Shown in pieces: positions 11,493 through 18,912 of a stretch of 33,126 nt of DNA. Both the position numbers and the translations under genes were made by a program. How positions within the stretch are numbered: the stretch's first letter is position 1; each line of letters opens with the position of its first letter. Source of the DNA: an uncultured Bacteroidales bacterium (GTDB taxonomy: Bacteria > Bacteroidota > Bacteroidia > Bacteroidales > F082); NCBI GenBank assembly GCA_905234765.1, contig CAJOIF010000032.1, positions 1 to 33,126 on the forward strand, in the 5' to 3' direction. A model generated the notes under the pieces. It was given only the letters and a program-made list of their open reading frames with translations, made no database searches and was not told where the DNA came from.

Positions 11493-14213
11493 GGCTTTCG
11501 GGACTTCCAAATGATACCGTCCACTGCCAAAAGTCTTTGTTTCATAACCTTTGGCGGTAGGCAAACAGACTTCAGCCGTAGTGTTGGCAGGAATGGTGAA
11601 ATCCCATTCAAAACGGCCACCTTCGCGCTTCCAGTGACTTTCTATGCGGCCCGAAACTGATTCGTAAGAACAGTTCACAAAATCCAGTCCTTCAACAGGA
11701 TATGGCTTGAGTTGGATTTTGCTGTAGCCAGATTCCAAGGCGCGAATGCCGCCTAGGTATTCGTATTCCCAAAGAATGAGGTCGCCTAATAGCATCACAT
11801 GGTTGCCAGAGTTCATAGCGGGGTCGGCGGTGTTGCCGTTCCATAGTTCCCAGATGGTGGTCGCGCCGTTGCGGACCATGTAGCCCCAACTCGGATAGGA
11901 GTCGTTAGAGGCTATCTTGAAGGCAAGGTCACCACGACCATATTCCGTCAGGCAACGCATCAGTTGTTGGATGCCCACCACACCTGTCGAAACATGACCG
12001 CCACATTCATTCTCGGTCTTATCCACAATGCTTTCCAACACCTTGTTCTCCAATCCTTTGGGCACCATACCAAACCACAATGGCAAGATGTTGGCGGTAA
12101 CGGTGTTGTTGGCATACACGCCCGTCACTCGATTGAAATACTTATCATTAAAAGCCACAGTAGTGGTGGTGATTTCCTGTCGGAAAAAGGCCACATCTTC
12201 CTCGAAACCCAAAGCTTCCGCGAACTTGGCCATCTTGCCACAAAGGTAACAATAGAATGGTGTAGACAACACCGTCGACTCGGTGATGCGAGTGGGATCA
12301 TTGGAATGGATGAGTTCCAGCGACTCGGGAGGCATGCACCAGTCACCGTAGGTGTCGCGACGCATAAGGCCACCCACCATATAGTCGTTTTTCATGTGGA
12401 GCATCCACTTTTTCAAGGCATCGTAATGCTGGCGAATAGGCTCCCTATCGCCGAAGCGAGTGTAAAGCATATCGGCCACGGTAACCACAGCACCAGGCCA
12501 AGTCATGTTGTCGGTATAGCCTCGCCAATAAGGCGGGATGACATTGGGCAACGAGCCGTTGTCCCATTGGCTGTCTTCGGCATCGGTGAGCCATTTGGCA
12601 TAAAGCTGATGATTATTGAAAATATATGACTCACCGTAGTTACCTGTGGTACGGTCGCCGGTCCAGCCCAAGCGCTCATCACGTTGGGGACAGTCGGTAG
12701 GCATAGAGCGGTAGTTGCCACGGATGCCCCAAAACGCGTTATGATACACCGCATTGACAATCTCATTCGAAGTCTCAAACGAACCAATGACAGGCATCTC
12801 GTCGTAAATCACCCAGCCTTCAAAATCGTCCAGATTGGGCCTTTCGCGCAAACCTGTGAGTTCCACATAGCGGAAACCGTGATAAACAAAGGTAGGATGC
12901 CAGTTTAGTTGAGAGTTTAAAGTTAAGAGTTGAGAGTTGTTGGTAACGATGTAACGGTCAGTACATTCCGCACCACGCAGATTAGCGTTGTATAGAAGAC
13001 TGTCGGAGGTTAATAGTTCGGCAAAACGCAGAGTGATGACATCGCCCGCTTGCTGTCCGCGCACCTTCATATCGATGAAGCCGACCATGTTTTGACCCAT
13101 ATCAAGGTACCATTTGTCGCCTTTTTGAAACATCGCGACGGGTTTCAGTTTCTCCATCACGGTGATGTTCGGATTAGCTTGGGCGCTTAATTGACCTTCA
13201 GGTGCTTCCACTAATTCGGCCTGAAGCCAGTTATCATCATCATAATCGGTTTGGTTCCATGCGCCTAACTCAAAGTTCTCATCGTAGGTCTCACCGTCAT
13301 ATTCGTTGGCGGCACGAATAGGACCTCGGTTGGTGATTCTCCATGTTTCATCGCTGACAATCAACTCTTTGCCACCATCTTTATAAGTCACTTCCAGTTG
13401 TAAAAGCAATCGAGGCGTACCAAAACCGAACACATTTTCGGAGTCGTCCCAGTTGGGATTTTTGGCGTTGTAGCGGATGGCAGTGTAGCGACCGCCTTCG
13501 AGGATGATGCCCACAGCATTGTCGCCTCGTTGGAGCAACTCAGTCACATCGTAGGTGTTGAAATACACACGCTTCGAAAACCAGGAAAGCGTGGGCTTCA
13601 GCAATTCCTCGGGTGCGATTTCGGTGCCGTTGAGATAAGCGCTATAAACGCCCATACCGCTGACATAAAGCCTCGCCTCACTGATGTCCTCTCGGAGGGC
13701 AAATTCCTTTCGGAGATATCGTGCTGCCAAGCGGGTGTGGCCTACCAATACATCATCCTCAAACTCATGGCCAATCCATTTCGCTTGCCAGTCGTCTTGA
13801 TTCAACAAGCTGATTTCAAAGGATTTGACTTCGCTTTCCAGTTTGGCTTTCTTGCCACCTTTGGCAGTCACCGTTGTGATGACTTTCCAATAGGCTTGGT
13901 CACGGCTTTGAAGTTCTTTGCCTGCGTATGGAACGTAAAGCATTTGATTTGAATGAATTACGCCAGAATCCCAAAGGTCACCGATGTTGTTTTGGGCATT
14001 TTCAGCAGTCGAGGCCACGATGATACGGTAAGTTTGTTGCACTACCTCGTTTTCGGTGGTCTTGTAATTCCAACTGAAACGCGGCTGTGCCGTAGCCAAG
14101 GCCTGCGGATGCACTTGCTGTTCCACATTTGGGTTGACGATGCTGACATCCAGCTTGTCATTGCAGGAAACTAAGACAATAAAGGCCAAAAAGAGTATTG
14201 CAACGCGTTTCAT
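11304..14213 (-). CDS. GH78 alpha-L-rhamnosidase lipoprotein with extended C-terminus
   Basis: A 969-residue secreted glycosidase predicted to release rhamnose from plant or microbial glycans. The signal peptide ends LVSC (Cys17), so it is probably surface- or periplasm-anchored. The N-terminal beta domains include WQAKWIG, ARYLRKEF and GMGVYSAYLNG. The catalytic (alpha/alpha)6 domain has DCPQRDERLGWTGD near 505-518 with the expected acid Glu, and TTIWELWNG near 785 with the second Glu. I chose ATG 14213, since the longer frame to 14324 has no signal peptide. Two oddities are noted: a heptamer repeat codes for about 12 residues near 425-436, and about 63 residues after EVPK run antisense to gldD. 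Confidence 0.88.
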   Translation of the reverse strand: MKRVAILFLAFIVLVSCNDKLDVSIVNPNVEQQVHPQALATAQPRFSWNYKTTENEVVQQTYRIIVASTAENAQNNIGDLWDSGVIHSNQMLYVPYAGKELQSRDQAYWKVITTVTAKGGKKAKLESEVKSFEISLLNQDDWQAKWIGHEFEDDVLVGHTRLAARYLRKEFALREDISEARLYVSGMGVYSAYLNGTEIAPEELLKPTLSWFSKRVYFNTYDVTELLQRGDNAVGIILEGGRYTAIRYNAKNPNWDDSENVFGFGTPRLLLQLEVTYKDGGKELIVSDETWRITNRGPIRAANEYDGETYDENFELGAWNQTDYDDDNWLQAELVEAPEGQLSAQANPNITVMEKLKPVAMFQKGDKWYLDMGQNMVGFIDMKVRGQQAGDVITLRFAELLTSDSLLYNANLRGAECTDRYIVTNNSQLLTLNSQLNWHPTFVYHGFRYVELTGLRERPNLDDFEGWVIYDEMPVIGSFETSNEIVNAVYHNAFWGIRGNYRSMPTDCPQRDERLGWTGDRTTGNYGESYIFNNHQLYAKWLTDAEDSQWDNGSLPNVIPPYWRGYTDNMTWPGAVVTVADMLYTRFGDREPIRQHYDALKKWMLHMKNDYMVGGLMRRDTYGDWCMPPESLELIHSNDPTRITESTVLSTPFYCYLCGKMAKFAEALGFEEDVAFFRQEITTTTVAFNDKYFNRVTGVYANNTVTANILPLWFGMVPKGLENKVLESIVDKTENECGGHVSTGVVGIQQLMRCLTEYGRGDLAFKIASNDSYPSWGYMVRNGATTIWELWNGNTADPAMNSGNHVMLLGDLILWEYEYLGGIRALESGYSKIQLKPYPVEGLDFVNCSYESVSGRIESHWKREGGRFEWDFTIPANTTAEVCLPTAKGYETKTFGSGRYHLEVPKALFPLERINHVVNVFPDEVDDGLHRVIVGQEVEVKGTADEVAGAVGEVELHRSGHAFAVHLDE
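12904..12938. repeat. Heptamer tandem repeat inside the rhamnosidase gene
   Basis: Five 7-bp units run TTTAGTT, GAGAGTT, TAAAGTT, AAGAGTT, GAGAGTT on the plus strand. Read in the gene they encode the core of SQLLTLNSQLN. I recall similar heptamer arrays between genes in Bacteroidota, so this looks like an in-frame insertion. Confidence 0.75.
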
Positions 14214-14239
14214 AGTCAATAGTATTTGTTTTTCATAAC

Positions 14240-14998
14240 TCATTCTTTCAAAAAACCTTGCCGCTCCGCCTCGGGGAACTTCTCTATCGCATACCGCAAC
14301 ATAGTGCGCGGCATGGACTTGCATCGTGTCGAAAGCCAGTCCTTCAGCCGTTGCTCATCACGTTTCCCCGCCTCACGCAACAGCCAGCCGACAGCCTTTT
14401 GCAGCAAGTCGTGCAACGGTATGGGCTTCGCCAAGAAAATGTCGGCGATGGCAAATGTATCGTCCAATTCGCCGTGACGGATAAATTGCATAGTGCTCAC
14501 CATCCCAATACGTTGCTCCCAAATCGTCTTGCCGTCGCGAGCGAGGTTGTAAAGCACGGTTCGGTCCTTGTCCAAGAGCCAGGTGCCGAGTAACTCGTAG
14601 CAAGAGAGGTCGACCAAGTCCCAATTATTAATGTATTGGGTATGAAAAAGGTAAAAGTCAACACATTGTTGTTGTGTATTAAAGGAGATTGCGGGTCGTT
14701 GCCCGCAATGACTCTGAAGGGGGATTTGGTTCTTTTTGGTATGTTTGAAGATTTGCACCAAAGTGAGCAGGGCGGCCAAACGCATTTCGTGGTATTCAGA
14801 GGTGATACAAGCCTCCAAATCATCAAATGAGATCTCCTGCCAGCATTGCTTTACCACCTCGCGCGTCACGGGCACCTTGATACCCAAGAATTTGTCGCCC
14901 TCGCCGTATTGCCCTTTGCCCGTCTTGAAGAAGTGCGACAAACCTTCGACTTGCGCAGGGTCTTGTTTGGCGAGAATACGCTCATACAAGGCATTCAT
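14240..14998 (-). CDS. DNA alkylation repair protein (AlkD-like HEAT-repeat glycosylase)
   Basis: A 252-residue all-helical protein of the AlkC/AlkD family, which excises alkylated bases. Matching features are KFLGIKVPVTREVVKQ, EYHEMRLAALLTLV, INNWDLVDLSCYELLG and AVGWLLREAGKRD. The ATG at 14998 overlaps the acyltransferase stop (ATGA), so the two are probably coupled. Residues about 85-110 include QSHCGQRPAISFNTQQQC where relatives, as I recall them, have a short charged loop. That segment is encoded by a palindromic repeat (14682-14712). The protein is about 20 residues longer than typical, matching the insertion. The extra loop lies between helices, so activity may survive. Confidence 0.88.
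   Translation of the reverse strand: MNALYERILAKQDPAQVEGLSHFFKTGKGQYGEGDKFLGIKVPVTREVVKQCWQEISFDDLEACITSEYHEMRLAALLTLVQIFKHTKKNQIPLQSHCGQRPAISFNTQQQCVDFYLFHTQYINNWDLVDLSCYELLGTWLLDKDRTVLYNLARDGKTIWEQRIGMVSTMQFIRHGELDDTFAIADIFLAKPIPLHDLLQKAVGWLLREAGKRDEQRLKDWLSTRCKSMPRTMLRYAIEKFPEAERQGFLKE
14682..14712. repeat. REP-like palindromic repeat, copy 2, inside a coding sequence
   Basis: ATTGCGGGTCGTTGCCCGCAAT with flanking AAGGAG and GAC is the reverse-oriented counterpart of 5426-5455. It is read through in frame in the alkylation repair gene as HCGQRPAISF. Confidence 0.75.
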
Positions 14999-16110
14999 GC
15001 TTTCTTCTCTTTTTTGATACCCAACACGCACCATCTGACAAACGGTATCCTCTTGATGATTTCATTCAGCGCAAAAGGAAGGGTCATCACTGCTATAGTA
15101 AGAATGACATACATCATCCAAGGGGCTAATGTGGTGTATTGTTTCATCATGTAACCCAATGAGGCAATGACCAAATAATGCACTATATAGAGACCAAAAC
15201 TGTTGCGTGTCATATAGCCTGCAAAGGCTCCTGTACGGTTGAAGCAAGCCTTGAACCAAGCCATCATCGCCAGACACATCAACCAGCCATAGAGACAATT
15301 GAGCGGACTCCCCATATATGTCGGAGAAGTGTTGTCCTGACCAAAAGTGGTGACAATCAAAACCGTGCCTGCAACGACCGCACTTGCTAGCAGCGGAATC
15401 CAAGCTTTCTCCAGTTTTTCCTGCACCGCATCGTGCGAGAACACGAAATAGCCCAACAAGAAGGGAATCAGATAGAAGACGGGCTTGTACAAGTTCACGA
15501 GGCCATCCAATGATTCCGGACGAGGATTCTTGACCAGTGTTTGTTCCCCAACCCAGAACAGCACACCCAACAGGATAATGACTACAAGATTGGCCTTCCC
15601 GCACCAATTCCAGAGTTTGTCTTTTTTGTCTATTGCACGCACTAGAAGCAGCACAAGACTCAATAGCCACAGCAATTGGATGAACCACAGTGGTCCCGTG
15701 CCGCTTACAGCCATCATGAAATACTTGGCAATGAAAGGCATACCATCGAACACGCCCGTCCTGGCGGCCACAGCAGTATTGAAATAACCGACCATCCAGT
15801 GGAAGACAAAGAGACCTATCGTGCCAGGTACCAGCAACTTGCGGGTGCGAGCCCTGAACCATTCCTTGGCCGACTGCTTTTGCAGCGCATAGCGGGAACC
15901 GATACCTGCCAACAAAAAGAGAATCGGCATGAACCACGGATACAAGATGTACATCACAATATCCTGATACTGAGGACACTCCGGATAATCGCCGAAACCA
16001 CCGATACCACCGAAGACACCTTTGTTGTTGTAAAAATAAATGACATGGTAAAACAGTACCAAAAGCACCGTCACCCAACGCAAGTTGTCTATAAAATGCT
16101 TACGTTCCAT
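14995..16110 (-). CDS. Acyltransferase 3 family membrane protein
   Basis: A 371-residue integral membrane protein with about ten hydrophobic segments. The N-terminus MERKHFIDNLRWVTVLLVLFYH carries the acyltransferase-3 pattern, and HWMVG, GPLWFIQLLWLLS and FGLYIVHYLVIA are further typical blocks. These enzymes move acetyl or other acyl groups onto sugars or lipids at the cell surface. The acceptor cannot be told from sequence. It overlaps the alkylation repair gene by 4 bp (ATGA). A promoter (16127-16134) lies about 17 bp upstream. Confidence 0.85.
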   Translation of the reverse strand: MERKHFIDNLRWVTVLLVLFYHVIYFYNNKGVFGGIGGFGDYPECPQYQDIVMYILYPWFMPILFLLAGIGSRYALQKQSAKEWFRARTRKLLVPGTIGLFVFHWMVGYFNTAVAARTGVFDGMPFIAKYFMMAVSGTGPLWFIQLLWLLSLVLLLVRAIDKKDKLWNWCGKANLVVIILLGVLFWVGEQTLVKNPRPESLDGLVNLYKPVFYLIPFLLGYFVFSHDAVQEKLEKAWIPLLASAVVAGTVLIVTTFGQDNTSPTYMGSPLNCLYGWLMCLAMMAWFKACFNRTGAFAGYMTRNSFGLYIVHYLVIASLGYMMKQYTTLAPWMMYVILTIAVMTLPFALNEIIKRIPFVRWCVLGIKKEKKA

Positions 16111-16126
16111 AACTTTTAATTTGCTG

Positions 16127-16159
16127 CAAAAGTAGAATTTTTATCGATTTTGTCACCAA
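16127..16159 (-). promoter_or_regulatory. Promoter of the acyltransferase / DNA repair pair
   Basis: Minus-strand TTG (16157-16159), 22 bp, then TACTTTTG (16127-16134) fit the Bacteroidota consensus. It diverges from corA. Confidence 0.6.
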
Positions 16160-16248
16160 TTTTCAAAGAAAAACACTATTTTCGCGGCGCGAAAAACCTT
16201 TTGCGCCGATGTAAACATAGTATTCACTTAAAGAAAGGGGAAAGGCCT

Positions 16249-17166
16249 ATGATTAACAGCCTGAAAATCGGGAACTTGACTTGGCGTCATCTCAACAACC
16301 CAACGGAAGAAGACTTTGAATTCCTGAAAGACCGATTTCATTTCCACCCTTTGGACATCGAAGACTGCAAATCAGTGAACCAACGCCCAAAAATCGACAT
16401 TTACGACGATTATTATTTTCTCATCCTCCACTTCCCCAACTTCGACCGTCAGAATAAGTTCGTGAAAATCAAGGAAGTGAAAATTTTCTGGGGTAAGGAC
16501 TACATTATCTCCATTGAGAAAAACCCGTGGGGCGTGTCGCAACTCTTTGAAGAATACGAGGAACGCATCCAGAACGAAGAGGAGATGAACATCCGCAACT
16601 CCGACATCCTGCTTTACCGCATTCTGGAAAAGCTGATGACCGAGTCGGTGTACCTGTTGCGTAAAGTCGGCTTGGACGTCGAATTAATCAACCGCGAGCT
16701 GTTGCAGGAGAAGCAAGTCAAAATCATCGAGCGCATCAGTGTGACGCGCAAGAACCTCATCCTTATCAACACTATCTTCAAGCCGCAGTTGCGACTCTTC
16801 CACCTCTTTGAGACCGGTAAGGTACGAGGCTTCACCGACGATGTGGAGTACATGGAAGACTACTGGGGCAATATCCTCGACTACCTGCAAAAGGTATGGG
16901 ATATGACCGAGGACTACGAGGAATTGATTGAAGGCCTCTCCATGACCTTTGACTCGATGCAGACCAACAAGACCAATGAAACAATGAAAATCCTGACCTT
17001 GGTGTCGACCATCATCCTGCCTTTGACCTTTATCACAGGCCTTTACGGCATGAACGTCGGTCTGCCTTTCCAAGACAAGGCCTGGGCCTTTTGGGGTATC
17101 ATGGGAATTATGGCGGTGGTCGCCATCGGGTTCTATATTTATTTCAGACACAAAAAGATGATGTAA
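16249..17166 (+). CDS. corA: CorA-like magnesium/divalent cation transporter
   Basis: A 305-residue CorA-family channel. A long cytoplasmic alpha/beta N-terminal domain is followed by two C-terminal membrane helices. The first ends in the signature YGMN at about 265-268 (ITGLYGMNVGLPF) and the second is near 280-300. A basic tail YFRHKKMM closes the protein. I chose ATG 16249, which follows an A/G-rich AAAGGGGAAAGG-type site; the frame stays open upstream to 16150 without homologous-looking sequence. A GC hairpin (CGGCGC/GCGCCG, 16185-16208) lies about 40 bp upstream. It ends 6 bp from the convergent nuclease gene. Confidence 0.9.
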   Translation: MINSLKIGNLTWRHLNNPTEEDFEFLKDRFHFHPLDIEDCKSVNQRPKIDIYDDYYFLILHFPNFDRQNKFVKIKEVKIFWGKDYIISIEKNPWGVSQLFEEYEERIQNEEEMNIRNSDILLYRILEKLMTESVYLLRKVGLDVELINRELLQEKQVKIIERISVTRKNLILINTIFKPQLRLFHLFETGKVRGFTDDVEYMEDYWGNILDYLQKVWDMTEDYEELIEGLSMTFDSMQTNKTNETMKILTLVSTIILPLTFITGLYGMNVGLPFQDKAWAFWGIMGIMAVVAIGFYIYFRHKKMM

Positions 17167-17172
17167 TTTACA

Positions 17173-18240
17173 TCATTTCACCATCAACTTTTCGTATTTC
17201 ACCACGGCATTATTGCGCATTATTTTAATAATGTAGCAGCCTTGTGTGAGGTTATCGGGCAGTGTCACTGCAAAATCGTCGGCAGCATGACCCGAAGCCT
17301 TAAACAGTATACGTCCACTGAGGTCGTAAATGGCGATGGCATCGAACAGGTTGCTGTTGCCGCTCAGATGCAGGGTCTGTCCGCTCTCCACTGGATTGGG
17401 GAAAAGATGGACGGCATCAATTTCTTCCGCGACGGTATTCCATGTCGGATCCCAAATCATACGAGCATATTCCGGATGGTCGACGAAGGGGTTTCTGTTG
17501 TGTTGATAGTCGTTATAAATGACATTGTTGCGGTCGATTTCCTTCTGACTGACAGGATCTTGCTCGTTCCAGCGCATCAGCATAGTGATGGCCCAAGGCA
17601 AGATTTCCGACTTGTTTGTCATGTCGCTCGTACTCCAGCTACCGTCTTCGGTATAATAACGCACACTCATGTACATGATGGCGCGGGCGAAGTCGCCCTT
17701 GTACTCATCAATAGGTTCAAAAGCCGTTCCCGAAAACCCCGGCGTCTTGCAAGTGCCTAATTTCGAGCCGTTTTGTGAAGTCCACGAGGCTGACCCGACT
17801 TCACCAAAAGCATTGTTACCCCGCTTGTTGTTGACCCAGCCATCCACAGGAAAAATGTGATGCAGGTCGGTGCGAGGCGTCGATTGGTCGTTGAACCAAC
17901 TCGAAGGCCACGAGTGCTCGCGGTTGTAGCAGTCACCTTCGCCGTTGTATTGGCCACACTGATTCGTGCCAAGCTGATAGGTATAGGGCGGCGTGCCGTT
18001 CGGGCGGTCGGAATACATGTCCCACACCTTGCTGACGTCGTCCATCCGATGGTCGGTGGAGTAATAGGCATTCCAAATCTGCGAATACGAAATGGACGTG
18101 TGTCCTTTGATGATGTTGTGCAAGGCCACTTTCAACTGGTTGCCCGTCAATCCGTTGGCGGAGTTATAATAATTGGCAGGTTGCGCCGTGACAACTAGCG
18201 CAACGAATAAACTGACGAGGAGGGATAAGGTCTTTTTCAT
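17173..18240 (-). CDS. Secreted endonuclease I family nuclease with T9SS sorting domain
   Basis: A 355-residue secreted DNase/RNase-type enzyme. The signal peptide covers residues 1-19 (cleavage near TAQ). The endonuclease I domain, about 25-275, shows REHSWP (107-112), DLHHIFP (125-131) and NNKRGNN (137-143), the beta-beta-alpha metal motif family. Residues about 280-355 form a type A T9SS C-terminal domain (HLFPNPVESGQTLHL...GCYIIKI...YEKLMVK). Nucleic-acid scavenging outside the cell is the likely role. I chose ATG 18240 because it starts the signal peptide. The 21 in-frame codons upstream come from a dispersed repeat. It follows mntP-like and tnaA. Confidence 0.92.
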   Translation of the reverse strand: MKKTLSLLVSLFVALVVTAQPANYYNSANGLTGNQLKVALHNIIKGHTSISYSQIWNAYYSTDHRMDDVSKVWDMYSDRPNGTPPYTYQLGTNQCGQYNGEGDCYNREHSWPSSWFNDQSTPRTDLHHIFPVDGWVNNKRGNNAFGEVGSASWTSQNGSKLGTCKTPGFSGTAFEPIDEYKGDFARAIMYMSVRYYTEDGSWSTSDMTNKSEILPWAITMLMRWNEQDPVSQKEIDRNNVIYNDYQHNRNPFVDHPEYARMIWDPTWNTVAEEIDAVHLFPNPVESGQTLHLSGNSNLFDAIAIYDLSGRILFKASGHAADDFAVTLPDNLTQGCYIIKIMRNNAVVKYEKLMVK

Positions 18241-18254
18241 AGTATCATGTATTC

Positions 18255-18300
18255 TTCGACCCTTCGACCCTTCGACAAGCTCAGGGGTCTCAGGGACCTT
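18255..18300. repeat. TTCGACAAGCTCAGG-type dispersed repeat
   Basis: TTCGACCC (18255-18262 and 18263-18270) is followed by TTCGACAAGCTCAGGGG (18271-18287). Sequences with TTCGACAAGCTCAGG recur between genes of many bacteria. It fills most of the gap between the MntP-like and endonuclease genes. Confidence 0.65.
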
Positions 18301-18303
18301 CAC

Positions 18304-18867
18304 TTAAATCAAATCAGTAAACAAATAAATTATGGCGATAACCACCATAAACACCGAAGCGGAAAACTCAATAAAACTCATCTTTTTGATGATGCCCGGA
18401 TTAAAATCAACTCGCACGGTAAAGAAAGCCCATAAAAAGCCGGCCACCGTAACCGCAGCGAAAAACCAAATTCCGAACGGTGCGAAAAACACACTCACCA
18501 GTGCGTAAAGGAAAGTGTTGAACGCGGCAAGGATGGAAAGCAATATCATATCCTTTTCCGAACTCAGCGTATACATCATCTTGCCTTTCAACAGCCGCAT
18601 GGAGTCGACAAACAACTTGACTGCCACCACGATCATCATAGCAAAAACCATATACTCAGCAATATAGGTAAAGAGGTGCGCCAGAAGGCGACCTACACCG
18701 CATCCTAACAAAGCCATAACGCCCTGACTGAGACCAAAGATAACAGGAATCCAAATCTTCTGCGAAGGTTTGTCGTCGGCCCTAATCAATCCAACCGAGC
18801 GCGGAGCCACAGTTGAGGTCAAACAGAGGACAAAGAGGATACTGATGATGATTGCTGTGGTGGTCAT
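18304..18867 (-). CDS. MntP-like membrane protein lacking the expected acidic residues
   Basis: A 187-residue protein with six hydrophobic segments in two halves, the size and layout of MntP manganese exporters. FGLSQGVMALLGCGVGRLLA resembles the MntP block after helix 1. In MntP, Asp16 (MDAFA) and Asp118 (LDAMA) are functionally important. By eye their positions here read TSTVAP and NTFLYA, with no Asp. The protein may export something else, sense metals, or be degenerate. It lies 45 bp after tnaA, behind a 12-bp hairpin, and 63 bp before the endonuclease gene. Confidence 0.55.
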   Translation of the reverse strand: MTTTAIIISILFVLCLTSTVAPRSVGLIRADDKPSQKIWIPVIFGLSQGVMALLGCGVGRLLAHLFTYIAEYMVFAMMIVVAVKLFVDSMRLLKGKMMYTLSSEKDMILLSILAAFNTFLYALVSVFFAPFGIWFFAAVTVAGFLWAFFTVRVDFNPGIIKKMSFIEFSASVFMVVIAIIYLFTDLI

Positions 18868-18877
18868 ATTAATAGCA

Positions 18878-18905
18878 AAGGGATTGGCCGAAAGGCCAAT
18901 CCCTT
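18878..18905 (-). terminator. Perfect 12-bp hairpin between tnaA and the MntP-like gene
   Basis: AAGGGATTGGCC (18878-18889), four loop bases, then GGCCAATCCCTT (18894-18905). On the minus strand it is followed by TGCTATTAAT and, ten bases on, the MntP-like ATG. The T run is weak, so it could be an attenuator or processing site as well as a terminator. Confidence 0.6.
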
Positions 18906-18912
18906 ACATTGT

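Noticed and set aside
14214..14324. Longer start for the rhamnosidase at 14324
   Set aside because: The longer N-terminus hides the clear lipoprotein signal peptide that starts at 14213 and overlaps the DNA repair gene.
15062..16078. A 338-codon minus-strand frame overlapping the acyltransferase in another frame
   Set aside because: The overlapping frame gives a Cys- and His-rich sequence without membrane segments, whereas the chosen frame gives a proper acyltransferase 3 protein.
16185..16208. Magnesium-sensing riboswitch before corA
   Set aside because: Only one short GC hairpin is seen, part of which may lie upstream of the transcript start; no M-box-like architecture is present.
18241..18303. 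Longer start for the secreted endonuclease
   Set aside because: The extra codons derive from the TTCGAC repeat, and the signal peptide begins at 18240.
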